From Candidatus Gastranaerophilales bacterium (GTDB lineage Bacteria; Cyanobacteriota; Vampirovibrionia; Gastranaerophilales; Gastranaerophilaceae), in the NCBI GenBank assembly GCA_944322725.1, contig CALUPU010000006.1, forward strand, positions 24,534-88,533: a stretch of DNA of 64,000 nt, written 5' to 3'. The notes under the pieces were generated by a model. It saw nothing but the letters and a program-made list of their open reading frames with translations, ran no database searches and was not told the DNA's origin. Shown here piece by piece: positions 55,237 to 62,991 of this stretch. The stretch's first letter is position 1. Each line of letters starts with the position of its first letter. The translations under genes were made by a program, and so were the position numbers.

Positions 55237-56331
55237 ATGCAAGATACAAAATTAGACGAAGAATTAAAAAAATTATCAATAAATGTTTATCAAAGAGGTC
55301 AGGAAAAGATTCCGGACGGATGGAAAAAAATACATGTAGAAGAGAATAAAAAGACCGGATTTTACGGTGAAGTATACAAATGCGGTGATGAACTGGCTGT
55401 GGTATATAGGGGAACTGATACAGCAAGAGGTAAGAAAGAAAGTGTAAAAGATTTTTTAGTCGGTGATTTACCTATGGGTTTTGGGATAACATCAGGACAA
55501 TATGCTGATGCGAAAAAACTGTATGATAAAGTACAAAAATCATACGGAGGTAAAAGAATTATTTTGACAGGACATTCTTTGGGCGGAAGTCTTGCACAGC
55601 TTGTTTCTGCAGAATCAGGACGTAAGGCTGTTACTTTCAATGCATACGGGACAGGGGATATTCTTGACAGAATGGGATATAAAAATCAAAGGCTGTTAGA
55701 TATAACAAATTATGGAAATGAGGATGACCATATTTTCAATAGTAAAATTAAAAGACAGCCAGGTACAACTTACATTACAAATACTGATTTAAATCCTGAT
55801 TCGATTGTTCAAGCCGGTGATGGGAAAATTGATATTATAAACTTTGATAACCATAAACTTGAAAAAATGGATGGTCTGGATAAGTCAGTTAGACTTGGTG
55901 CAAATGTTGGACCTATAGCAACCCCCTTGTTAAAAGGTTCTGTGTCTTATGATGATTACGACCCTTATACACAGAAGGCGGAGGTTCTTGCCAAATTGAA
56001 AGAACCGCAGGAAAGTCGTCTGGAAAAGATTAAGAACAAGATTTTTAAATCAAAAGATGAAGAAAAAGATTTTGATGAAGATGCGGACTACAGCGATTAT
56101 ATCAACGAAGTCACAAAAAACAACAAAATATACACAAAAGAAGATCTTGCCTCTATGTCTGAAGATGAGTTGCAACAAAATCAAAAAGCAATAGATTATC
56201 AAAAACAAAAAATCGGTATACCATCAGCAAAACAGGCAAAGGCTTCGGGTATGGTTTATGTCAGCGGTTACACAAGAAGCGACGGTATTCAGGTAAAAAG
56301 TTATTACAGAGCCAGACCAAGTTTTACATAA
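55237..56331 (+). CDS. Lipase-like putative effector with a conserved C-terminal module (phage cargo)
   Basis: A 364-residue protein starting ATG 55237 with an AAAGGA site (TTG 55219 is less likely). The N-terminal 230 residues are a class-3/DUF2974-like lipase: VVYRGTDTARGK and the nucleophile Ser114 in TGHSLGGSLAQL. Residues about 285-364 are a module shared with the protein at 59579: NKIYTKEDLASMSEDEL, QKQKIGIPSAKQA and the end VSGYTRSDGIQVKSYYRA. It has no signal peptide. It lies between capsid and connector genes with three membrane proteins opposite, suggesting a lipase toxin with immunity; that is inference. Confidence 0.65.
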   Translation: MQDTKLDEELKKLSINVYQRGQEKIPDGWKKIHVEENKKTGFYGEVYKCGDELAVVYRGTDTARGKKESVKDFLVGDLPMGFGITSGQYADAKKLYDKVQKSYGGKRIILTGHSLGGSLAQLVSAESGRKAVTFNAYGTGDILDRMGYKNQRLLDITNYGNEDDHIFNSKIKRQPGTTYITNTDLNPDSIVQAGDGKIDIINFDNHKLEKMDGLDKSVRLGANVGPIATPLLKGSVSYDDYDPYTQKAEVLAKLKEPQESRLEKIKNKIFKSKDEEKDFDEDADYSDYINEVTKNNKIYTKEDLASMSEDELQQNQKAIDYQKQKIGIPSAKQAKASGMVYVSGYTRSDGIQVKSYYRARPSFT

Positions 56332-56365
56332 GTAAAAATTACATTTAAAAAAGAAAGGAAAAACA

Positions 56366-56821
56366 ATGACACTTGTATTGTTTGAAAATTCCTTTGTCAC
56401 CCTTGAGGAGGCAGAGGCTTATTTTGATGAGCGTTTTGATTCGGACGCGTGGACAAATCCGGATTCAAAACCTGATGATGCTGTTAAAGAGAAGCTTTTG
56501 ATTACGGCAAGCAAAAAAATTAACTCATTTGATTTTGTAGGCTCACCTCTGGAGGTAGGCCAGAAAATGTCTTTCCCCCGTGATTACGAACTGCCTCAGG
56601 ATATCAAAGACGCTGTGTGCGAAGAAGCGTATTCGCTCTTGACTCAGGAGTCAAGTGTACACAAGAAGAATCAGGAGGCTAATATATCCTCTATTTCGCT
56701 CGGGGCAGGGTCTGTTTCGTACAATTCCTCTTATTCTTTTGCAGAGGATTCCATGCTTGTATCAAAGACGGCTCTTTACCTTGTGAAAAAGTGGATTAAA
56801 AAAGGCTTTTTTATAGATTAA
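56366..56821 (+). CDS. Head-tail connector / DnaT-like adaptor
   Basis: A 151-residue protein in the position and style of phage head-tail connector (gp6/gp15-like, often annotated as DnaT-like): TLEEAEAYFDERF, EKLLITASKKINSF and PQDIKDAVCEEAYSLLTQ. AAAGGAAAAAC precedes the ATG. It is the first structural gene after the cargo cassette and begins a compact run of connector genes. Confidence 0.7.
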   Translation: MTLVLFENSFVTLEEAEAYFDERFDSDAWTNPDSKPDDAVKEKLLITASKKINSFDFVGSPLEVGQKMSFPRDYELPQDIKDAVCEEAYSLLTQESSVHKKNQEANISSISLGAGSVSYNSSYSFAEDSMLVSKTALYLVKKWIKKGFFID

Positions 56822-56835
56822 GAGGGGAGGTAAAG

Positions 56836-57144
56836 ATGGGTTATTACACAAATATGCTTACTGATACGGCTGTTTTAAAAACAGTTAACGGCTGTGATGC
56901 TGACGGCAGACCAAACATTATTGCTCTGGATGAAATTGACTGCCGCATAGAGTTCAAACACTCTCTGTCCGTTGGGGCTCAAGGGCAGGAACTTGTTTGT
57001 GCAGGACGTTTATACACGGAATCCGTTGTAAAAGTTGATGACATTATTGAATTGAAAGACAAGGAATTTAAAGTAGTCAGTGTCAGTCCATATTATCCGC
57101 TGGGTGACACAATTTGTGCAATTAACGAGGTTTATTTTGTATAA
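56836..57144 (+). CDS. Head-closure (stopper) protein
   Basis: A 102-residue beta-rich protein of the usual stopper size: TDTAVLKTVNGCDADGRPN, CRIEFKHSLSVGAQG, VKVDDIIELKDKEFKVVSVSPYY (in parts). It lies between connector and tail-terminator genes, the canonical position. AGGGGAGG precedes the ATG. Confidence 0.65.
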   Translation: MGYYTNMLTDTAVLKTVNGCDADGRPNIIALDEIDCRIEFKHSLSVGAQGQELVCAGRLYTESVVKVDDIIELKDKEFKVVSVSPYYPLGDTICAINEVYFV

Positions 57145-57183
57145 AAAATTCCGCTGCACAATATAGAAACGACAGGAGAAAAG

Positions 57184-57555
57184 ATGATTTTAGATGATTT
57201 TAAAAGCTTTATTATTCAAAATTCGCTCGCGCAGGAAGAAGTAATAAAGTATGATTATGACTCGGCCAAGGGGCAGGATGTTCTGCTTCTTACTCTATAT
57301 GACACTGCGCCCTGCGATCTTGCTATGCGTTCGGGTATAAGAATTACGGTAAAATTTGCCGATTTAAAGCTTTCAAGAGACACATGTTTTGCTTTATACA
57401 ACCTGCTTTTTCCAGAGGATAATTTCCAAAAAGCAGTTATTATAAACGGCAGGACAATGCACTTGAAGCTTAACAAAGGTCCTTATTTTTCGGATAAAGA
57501 CCCCTCAAAAAGACACGGCTACGTGTTAGACATTACAGTTACTTACAACAGATAG
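57184..57555 (+). CDS. Tail terminator / minor capsid protein
   Basis: A 123-residue protein with the tail-terminator pattern: DFKSFIIQNSLAQEE, DTAPCDLAMRSGIRITV and DPSKRHGYVLDITVTYN. It sits between stopper and major tail protein. An ACAGGAG site precedes the ATG. The sequence is diverged; the call rests mainly on position and size. Confidence 0.6.
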   Translation: MILDDFKSFIIQNSLAQEEVIKYDYDSAKGQDVLLLTLYDTAPCDLAMRSGIRITVKFADLKLSRDTCFALYNLLFPEDNFQKAVIINGRTMHLKLNKGPYFSDKDPSKRHGYVLDITVTYNR

Positions 57556-57564
57556 GAGAAAAAA

Positions 57565-58164
57565 ATGGCACTTAAAACAGTAACAAAACTTTTCGGTGTG
57601 GACGACGCCAAGTTGTTTCCTGTTACGGAAGACTCCGAAACACAATTTACCTGTGGGGAAGGGATTGACCTGCCCGGTGTGAGACAGATTTCTTTGACTT
57701 ATGAGATAGAAGAAAAATCTCTTACAGGTGATGAAAAAGTTTTAGAGGTTTCAAACAAAATCAAATCCGTAACATTCAACATGGAATATGCTAAATTGAG
57801 TCTTGAAGTGCTCGCTCAGTTGACCGGCGGTACTTATACAACTACAGGCTCAGGCGATTCTGAGACAGGCGTTTTTACTTTTGGCGGCGGTGATTTACCA
57901 AATTACTTCCAATTAAAAGCACAGATTCTTGACACAAGCAACGATGGCGGTGATGTACATTTCTGTATTTACAAGGCAAAAGCTACGGCAATACCTTTGA
58001 ACGGAGTTCAAGATGACTTTGCTACGTTGACCTTTGACGGTAAAGGTGTTTATACAGAGCATGAATTTGGTGAAGAAGGTTCTAAGCAGACCAAACTCAT
58101 TGATATTGAAATTCATTCAAAAGCTAAAGACCTTGCTGCGACTGTGGATGTTTCTTCGTCATAA
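57565..58164 (+). CDS. Major tail tube protein
   Basis: A 199-residue beta-rich protein rich in Thr, Gly and Ser: MALKTVTKLFGVDDAKLFPV, YEIEEKSLTGDEKVLEVSNKIKS (in parts), TGGTYTTTGSGDSETG and FATLTFDGKGVYT. This is typical of phage tube proteins; the position after the tail terminator fits. A TAGGAGAAAAAA site precedes the ATG. Confidence 0.75.
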   Translation: MALKTVTKLFGVDDAKLFPVTEDSETQFTCGEGIDLPGVRQISLTYEIEEKSLTGDEKVLEVSNKIKSVTFNMEYAKLSLEVLAQLTGGTYTTTGSGDSETGVFTFGGGDLPNYFQLKAQILDTSNDGGDVHFCIYKAKATAIPLNGVQDDFATLTFDGKGVYTEHEFGEEGSKQTKLIDIEIHSKAKDLAATVDVSSS

Positions 58165-58189
58165 TTTTGCGTGACTCGCGCCCGATATA

Positions 58190-58222
58190 GTCCAAAGAAG
58201 CACACTGGCTGCTTTTTTGGAC
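58190..58222 (+). terminator. 13-bp hairpin after the major tail gene
   Basis: GTCCAAAGAAGCA (58190-58202) pairs with TGCTTTTTTGGAC (58210-58222), 13 pairs with one G-U, around a seven-base loop. The U-rich half lies inside the stem. It probably ends the capsid-tail operon before the cargo region, or protects the mRNA 3' end. Confidence 0.6.
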
Positions 58223-58307
58223 GCAGGGGCGTGGTAATCCAAAATGTTCTGTTTGAAGTTTATTTTCATTTTATAGATTATATCACATTTAAAAATCAGG
58301 AGGAATA

Positions 58308-58642
58308 ATGACAGATTCTATTATACAAGATACAAGGTATCTTTCTGGCAGAGTTTATTACAATAAAAAATATACGAGAAATTTGGGTTACCAACTGCTT
58401 GAAAAACAAGAGAATACCCGTAACGGCTTTTTTGCAGAAGCTTATTACAAGAACGGAAATCTTCTTACTGCCCGCGAAGAGAACTATCCAGTTACACAGT
58501 CCTCTTCTATCAAAAACAAACAATAGGAGTGCCAACGGAAGAACAAGCCCAAAAAGCAGTAAGCAAAGGAGGAATGGTATTTGTAAACAGTTATACCCGC
58601 TCAGACGGAACCAAAGTAAGGAGTTATTACAGGAGCAGATAA
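58308..58642 (+). pseudogene. Remnant of a lipase-type effector gene with the conserved C-terminal module
   Basis: A strong AGGAGG site and ATG 58308 open a frame whose first 60 residues (LSGRVYYNKKYTRN, ENTRNGFFAEAYYKNGNLL) resemble the N-terminus of the lipase-like protein (ENKKTGFYGEVYKCGDEL). The frame then reaches a linker like the one at 60130-60165 of the 59579 gene and hits a stop at 58526. From 58503 the DNA is 140 bases nearly identical to the 3' end of the 59579 gene, but in another frame (IGVPTEEQAQKAVSKGG to YYRSR). An internal deletion joined the parts out of frame. Confidence 0.7.
58503..58642 (+). repeat. 140-base repeat of the effector C-terminal module, copy 1
   Basis: Nearly identical to 60408-60547; I count only two differences in the last 121 bases. 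It encodes the conserved C-terminal tag. Such a recent copy could recombine with the intact gene and thereby swap the N-terminal domains. Confidence 0.85.
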
Positions 58643-58681
58643 TAAAAATTAAAAACTAAACGGAAAATGCATTAATTTTTT
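58642..58681 (+). repeat. Cassette-boundary repeat, copy 3
   Basis: Starting at the stop of the remnant, the sequence ATTAAAAACTAAACGGAAAA and then ATGCATTAATTTTTT matches copy 1 closely (ATTAAAAGCTAACAGAAAAT). It precedes the metallophosphoesterase gene. Copies 3 and 4 flank the cargo 58710-60547. Confidence 0.5.
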
Positions 58682-58709
58682 GCTGTTCCTTATAAGTAAT
58701 AATGTAAGT

Positions 58710-59507
58710 ATGAAAAAGTTTAGTTTTATAAAAATATTTATTGTCATTTTACTTCTTATTTCTGTATGGGCATTTTTGATTGAGCCGGAAATTATTACAG
58801 TAAAGCATTATCGCTTAAATAATGAAAAACTTGCCGGTATCAGAGTTGTATTTGTTTCGGATTTGCATTTGAAAAAGTCTCATCAAAGCAAGCTTAAAAA
58901 AATAGTATATAAGATAAATAAACAAAAGCCTGATATAGTTTTATTTGGAGGTGATTTTGTAAATCACGACAGTGATGATTCTCTGGATATTGAAAAAATG
59001 GCATTTGATTTATCATCCATTGAGTCAAGATATGGTGTTTATTCTATTCTCGGAAATCATGACAGATGGTTTGGCGCAGAAAAGCTAAAAAAAGTATTGG
59101 AAAGAAATAATATAAAAGTTCTTGTGAACTCTATGCTATATACTGATATCGGGACAAACAGAATTTATATTGCGGGTATTGATGATTTGATGATGGGAAG
59201 TCCTGATATTAACAAAACTCTTAAAAATGTACATTCACCCGTAATTTTGATGAGTCATTCTCCTGATATTTTTCCTGACGTACCCAAATTTGTTGATTTG
59301 ACTTTAGCGGGTCATACACATGGCGGGCAGGTTGTTATACCTTTTAGAGGACCTTTTTGGGTTCCTTCTGACTATGGTTCCAGATATGCGTCAGGGTTTG
59401 TTGTTGAAGACAGTAAAAAAATGATTGTTACAAAGGGCATTGGTACGAGTATTATACCTGTACGTTTTAACTGTTTGCCGGAGATTGTTGTTATAGATTT
59501 TGAATAG
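58710..59507 (+). CDS. Membrane-anchored metallophosphoesterase (YkuE/YaeI-like), phage cargo
   Basis: A 265-residue protein with an N-terminal membrane helix (about 5-25) and a calcineurin-type domain: VSDLHLKKS, GGDFVNHD, LGNHDRWFG, MSHSPDIF and LAGHTHGGQV. The family cleaves phosphodiester or pyrophosphate bonds of lipids or lipid-A precursors at the membrane. It lacks a clear ribosome-binding site; the longer frame from TTG 58680 is unlikely. In this place it is a cargo gene beside the second effector; it could alter the host envelope or counter lipid damage. Confidence 0.75.
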   Translation: MKKFSFIKIFIVILLLISVWAFLIEPEIITVKHYRLNNEKLAGIRVVFVSDLHLKKSHQSKLKKIVYKINKQKPDIVLFGGDFVNHDSDDSLDIEKMAFDLSSIESRYGVYSILGNHDRWFGAEKLKKVLERNNIKVLVNSMLYTDIGTNRIYIAGIDDLMMGSPDINKTLKNVHSPVILMSHSPDIFPDVPKFVDLTLAGHTHGGQVVIPFRGPFWVPSDYGSRYASGFVVEDSKKMIVTKGIGTSIIPVRFNCLPEIVVIDFE

Positions 59508-59578
59508 AAAAATATTCGTATTTTTTTGCTGTGCTCTTGTGCACGGCTCTTTGTTATACTAAACGGAAAGGAAATCTT

Positions 59579-60547
59579 ATGGGAAATTACAAAGATAAGT
59601 TAAAAACGCAAATGACTGATGAGCAAAGATATATTTTAGAAAAGGCTTTAGAATATCAGGAAAAACTGGGTTTTGAAAAAGATGGTGACGGATGGAATGA
59701 TGCTACGGATGGTTTCAGGCATGCATGGGGTTCTGCTTATTTAAGTTTAAAGTACGGCAATACAAAGTCACACGCTGCCACAAGTTATTATGAATATAGA
59801 GAAAAGGGGCAGCCTCGTGAAGAACGGGAGATGGATGAGTGGAATAATTCTGTAGGCAGAGAAATTGCGAAAAATATAAGAAAAGAAAATAAAGATATTG
59901 AAAAGAGTTTTCAGTGGTCTCATATAGAAGATTTGATAGCTGTAAAAGTTTTTGAAAAAATTAAAGAAAAGAAGGTTATTACATCCACTACTGACAAGCG
60001 TCTGAAATCCAATAATTCAGGCTTAAAAAATCTTGTGGATAAAACTTCGGGCCATACAACAGGTTATGCTTCATCTATAGAAGACACGGCAGAAGAACAG
60101 GAAAGCCTGCGCGACAGACTGCTTCGTTCCCGCGAAGAGAAACTGGCCCACTACACAGCCCGCCTCGCAGAATCCCCCGAAAAAATAAAAGAAAAAGAAT
60201 CAAAACATATAACTCTCCAAGAACTTAAAGCCCCCCAAGAAGCTAAAAAACAAAAAGTAAGAGATATCATAGAGGGCAAAGTACAGTTCGATGAAAACAA
60301 AGATTACTCCTCCTACCAAAATAAAAAAAATAAAGATAACAAAATCTTTACCCAAGAAGAAATAAATACAATGTCAGATGAAGAAAAACAAAAAAACAAA
60401 GAAGCAATCTTCTATCAAAAACAAACAATAGGAGTACCAACGGAAGAACAAGCCCAAAAAGCAGTAAGCAAAGGAGGAATGGTATTTGTAAACAGTTATA
60501 CCCGCTCAGACGGAACTAAAGTAAGGAGTTATTACAGGAGCAGATAA
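59579..60547 (+). CDS. Putative effector with variable N-terminal domain and conserved C-terminal module
   Basis: A 322-residue protein starting at ATG 59579 with an AAAGGA site. The N-terminal 110 residues carry DATDGFRHAWGSAYLSLKYG and MDEWNNSVGREIAKNI, a DxFRHxxW..E..MDxxNNxxGRxI signature like that of DUF6973-type toxin domains. A charged linker with a Lys/Glu-rich coiled coil follows. The last 80 residues (NKIFTQEEINTMSDEE, IGVPTEEQAQKAVSKGG, NSYTRSDGTKVRSYYRSR) match the end of the lipase-like protein. No signal peptide. The molecular activity is not known. Confidence 0.6.
   Translation: MGNYKDKLKTQMTDEQRYILEKALEYQEKLGFEKDGDGWNDATDGFRHAWGSAYLSLKYGNTKSHAATSYYEYREKGQPREEREMDEWNNSVGREIAKNIRKENKDIEKSFQWSHIEDLIAVKVFEKIKEKKVITSTTDKRLKSNNSGLKNLVDKTSGHTTGYASSIEDTAEEQESLRDRLLRSREEKLAHYTARLAESPEKIKEKESKHITLQELKAPQEAKKQKVRDIIEGKVQFDENKDYSSYQNKKNKDNKIFTQEEINTMSDEEKQKNKEAIFYQKQTIGVPTEEQAQKAVSKGGMVFVNSYTRSDGTKVRSYYRSR
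60408..60547 (+). repeat. 140-base repeat of the effector C-terminal module, copy 2
   Basis: The 3' end of the 59579 gene, nearly identical to 58503-58642. In this copy the module is in frame with the rest of the protein. Confidence 0.85.
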
Positions 60548-60581
60548 ATTATATTTTTACAAAAATCTTAATAATTTTTAC

Positions 60582-60617
60582 AAAATTTTTGTAAAACGGA
60601 AAATACAATAATTTATT
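60582..60617 (+). repeat. Cassette-boundary repeat, copy 4
   Basis: AAAATTTTTGTAAAACGGAA and then AATACAATAATTTATT is nearly identical to copy 2 at 52070-52105. It follows the 59579 effector and precedes the terminase operon. Position and sequence suggest a preferred recombination joint or a promoter. Confidence 0.6.
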
Positions 60618-60694
60618 ATTGCTTCGTTTGTCATAATTTTACTTACAGGTATATAAACATACTTAATTTTGGATACGTAAAAGAGAAGGGTATT

Positions 60695-61093
60695 ATGAAA
60701 AAGATTACAAAAAACGGTTACAAGAAAATCGAAAAGGAATGTTTGGGTATAGTTATTGAAAAAAACATGGTGTTTATGGATGAAATATTTATCTATTCAG
60801 AGATTACACCGTCTGAGTTTTATGAGGCAAAGCTGCATGAGTCGGTTTTGTTAAAGGATGCGCTTGCCATTAATTGCGCAAAACTTAAACGAGATTTGCG
60901 TATTAAGTGGTTTGATAGCACGAATGCTACTCTTAATGCTGCTTTATACAAGCTTGTTTGTACGGAAGAAGAACGGCGCGCTCTTTCTTCTTCTGCATCA
61001 TCTCGGAATCAGCAGGGCAGTGATGTTTGTACTCAGGAAGAGTATTTAAAAAGTTTAAAGGAAATGGGAGAGGCAATAGAAAATGCCGATTGA
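60695..61093 (+). CDS. Probable small terminase subunit
   Basis: A 132-residue protein directly before the large terminase gene and overlapping it by 11 bases. The end of the frame (KWFDSTNATLNAALYKLVCTEEERRALS, in parts) resembles small terminase helices; residues about 30-60 could be the DNA-binding part (SEITPSEFYEAKLHESVLL). An AGAAGGG site precedes the ATG. The call rests on position and size. Confidence 0.6.
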   Translation: MKKITKNGYKKIEKECLGIVIEKNMVFMDEIFIYSEITPSEFYEAKLHESVLLKDALAINCAKLKRDLRIKWFDSTNATLNAALYKLVCTEEERRALSSSASSRNQQGSDVCTQEEYLKSLKEMGEAIENAD

Positions 61094-62387
61094 TTGGACA
61101 AAATCTAAATACAGCAAAAAGCACAGGCTGTTTTTGAGTAAAAAACCAGAAGATATGGCATTTTTTACTCTTTGCGACGGTGCAGTGCGTTCAGCAAAGA
61201 CTCTGTCAATAATATACAAGATACCGCAATTGTTTGATTTTGTGGGTAACGAATATCTGAAGGTTTTTTCAGGGTATTCTAAAAACACAGTCAGAAACAA
61301 TGTCCTTGTTGAACTTTTACCTTACTTAAAAAATTATCACGGAGCAAAGGTGAAATTTAACTCTGCCAGCGGAGAACTTGACATAAAATTGTGGGGAAAA
61401 CTCTACAACTGTCTTGTTGTTGGCGGCGGGAAGTCCGACAGTGATTCGAACATTCAGGGTGCCACCTGGGATTTTTGGTATGCAAATGAACTCCCTAAGC
61501 ATCATTACGGATTCTACAACATGGCGCTCTCCCGTCTTACGCCCGAGAATGCACGTGCTATTGCGGACAGCAACCCCGAGAGTGCAAATCACTGGCTTTA
61601 TCGGGAGCGGATAAAGCCTTTTCTTGACGGCGATGAAAACATCAGGAGTATTTTTGATTACTGGCATTTTACGATGGAAGACAATGCTAATTTATCCAAA
61701 TCTTTCATTCAAAATCAAAAAAAGCTATATCAAGGTGTATTTGAGGCAAGGAAAATAAAAGGTCTCTGGGTTGTTGCTCAGGGACTTGTTTATGATACAT
61801 TTAACGCTGAGAAACATACGTGCTCGCACAGGGCTGTTCTTGAAAAGATTCAACGAAATGAATTTATTGAGTATTTTCTCGGGCTGGACTGGGGGTGGAT
61901 TCACCCGCTGTCGTGCGGGTTATACGGTGTCACAAAAGAGGGGCGGTATTACAAAATAGACGAGTTATACGGTTCACGGATTAATGAAGAACGCGTTGTT
62001 CAGTGGATTTTGGACAGGCAAAAAGAATACGGAAGGTATTTCCGGTTTATCAACTGCGATAATGCCCGTCCGGAGCAGAATCACAAGCTGCGTCAGTCTC
62101 TTTGCGGGATAATCGTACATGAGAAAAAGCCCAAAGTTGTTGACAGTATCGGTATAATGCGCTCAATTATTAATTATGACAGGCTGATTATTAACAAAGA
62201 CAGATGTCCTAATACTCTGCGTGAGTTTGGTTTGTACCGTTATCCCAATGATGATGAGCGTGAGGCGCGCTTTATTGACCTTGATACTCCTTTAAAAGAA
62301 AATGATGACACTATGGATGAAACCCGCTATGCGCTTCATTTTTATGAGACAAATTACGGTTATAAATACGCAATTATGCATTATTAA
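61083..62387 (+). CDS. Large terminase subunit (PBSX-type)
   Basis: A 434-residue protein: ATPase motifs CDGAVRSAKTLSI (Walker A variant) and IQGATWDFWYANELPK (Walker B region), ADSNPESANHWLY as in PBSX terminases, and an RNase-H-like nuclease half beginning FLGLDWGWIHPL with INCDNARPEQN and acidic residues. It packages DNA into the capsid. It overlaps the small subunit by 11 bases. It lies after the tail tube genes rather than before portal, which is unusual. Confidence 0.85.
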   Translation: MPIDWTKSKYSKKHRLFLSKKPEDMAFFTLCDGAVRSAKTLSIIYKIPQLFDFVGNEYLKVFSGYSKNTVRNNVLVELLPYLKNYHGAKVKFNSASGELDIKLWGKLYNCLVVGGGKSDSDSNIQGATWDFWYANELPKHHYGFYNMALSRLTPENARAIADSNPESANHWLYRERIKPFLDGDENIRSIFDYWHFTMEDNANLSKSFIQNQKKLYQGVFEARKIKGLWVVAQGLVYDTFNAEKHTCSHRAVLEKIQRNEFIEYFLGLDWGWIHPLSCGLYGVTKEGRYYKIDELYGSRINEERVVQWILDRQKEYGRYFRFINCDNARPEQNHKLRQSLCGIIVHEKKPKVVDSIGIMRSIINYDRLIINKDRCPNTLREFGLYRYPNDDEREARFIDLDTPLKENDDTMDETRYALHFYETNYGYKYAIMHY

Positions 62388-62489
62388 AAAAGTTTATCCT
62401 CAAGGGTAAAAGAAATGTGCTATATATAAAAATGTAAACTGTTTGCAAAAGGTTGTAAGCACAATTTACAGAAAACAGGTATTTTTATG
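62383..62489 (+). repeat. Promoter/operator repeat, copy B
   Basis: Nearly the same 105 bases as 47056-47161, with the same inverted repeat (TTTATCCTCAAGGGTAAA, with one G-U pair), extended -10 TGCTATATA, GTAAACTGTTT and the terminal ATGCC. It overlaps the end of the terminase gene by a few bases. Here the ATG opens a five-residue frame (MPFLF) ending at 62504, directly before a terminator, so it looks like a promoter with an attenuator for the tail-chaperone operon. Confidence 0.6.
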
Positions 62490-62502
62490 CCTTTTTTATT
62501 TT

Positions 62503-62531
62503 AAGCCCCTGCTTTATGCAGGGGCTTTTGG
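62503..62531 (+). terminator. Terminator/attenuator between copy B and the tail chaperone gene
   Basis: AAGCCCCTGC pairs with GCAGGGGCTT around TTTAT and is followed by TTGG. It stands between the promoter-like repeat and the gene it would drive, so it may be a conditional terminator, or the end of the terminase transcript. Confidence 0.65.
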
Positions 62532-62610
62532 AAACAATTTTTTAAATACATATTTTATAAAACAGTACCTTTAAAGGCGCTGTTTTTGTTGTACAAAGAA
62601 AGGACAAACT

Positions 62611-62991
62611 ATGATTAAAGACATTTTGAACCGCCCTTATGAAATTAGTATAGAGGGTGAAACTTACACTCTGGATTATGACAACAAGGCATATGCAATG
62701 CTTGAGCAGCTGACGGGCAAAGGGCTGTTTCGTATTTATGATGAATTTGTTATCAAAAACAACTTAAAATACAGCGATTGTATTGAGATTGCATGTTGTG
62801 GAATGCTGAAGAATCATAGTCAGGGTGAGATTGCAAAGGCAAGAATCGCATTAAACGAAAAAAGATTTCTGTTTTTACAGAATATAGCGCCTATTACTCT
62901 GGCATTTATTGAGCCTTTGACTCCTCCGGAAATTATGCAGAAGAAAGAAAAAAAAGCTGCAGCTTCGTCACTAAAAAAAAAGAAGAAGTAG
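62611..62991 (+). CDS. Tail assembly chaperone (gpG-like), short form
   Basis: A 126-residue protein with a GAAAGG site, beginning MIKDILNRPYEISIEGETY and ending in a Lys run (SSLKKKKK) at TAG 62989-62991. The layout is that of phage tail chaperone proteins, which bind the tape measure protein. A slippery A AAA AAG lies at 62976-62982 near the end; reading back by one base continues into the 62982-63215 frame. Confidence 0.7.
   Translation: MIKDILNRPYEISIEGETYTLDYDNKAYAMLEQLTGKGLFRIYDEFVIKNNLKYSDCIEIACCGMLKNHSQGEIAKARIALNEKRFLFLQNIAPITLAFIEPLTPPEIMQKKEKKAAASSLKKKKK

Noticed and set aside
51024..58185. Similar GCGCCCGATA sequence at about 51030 (inverted) and 58178
   Set aside because: Only about 10-15 bases match, in opposite orientation and without further similarity; too little to call a repeat.
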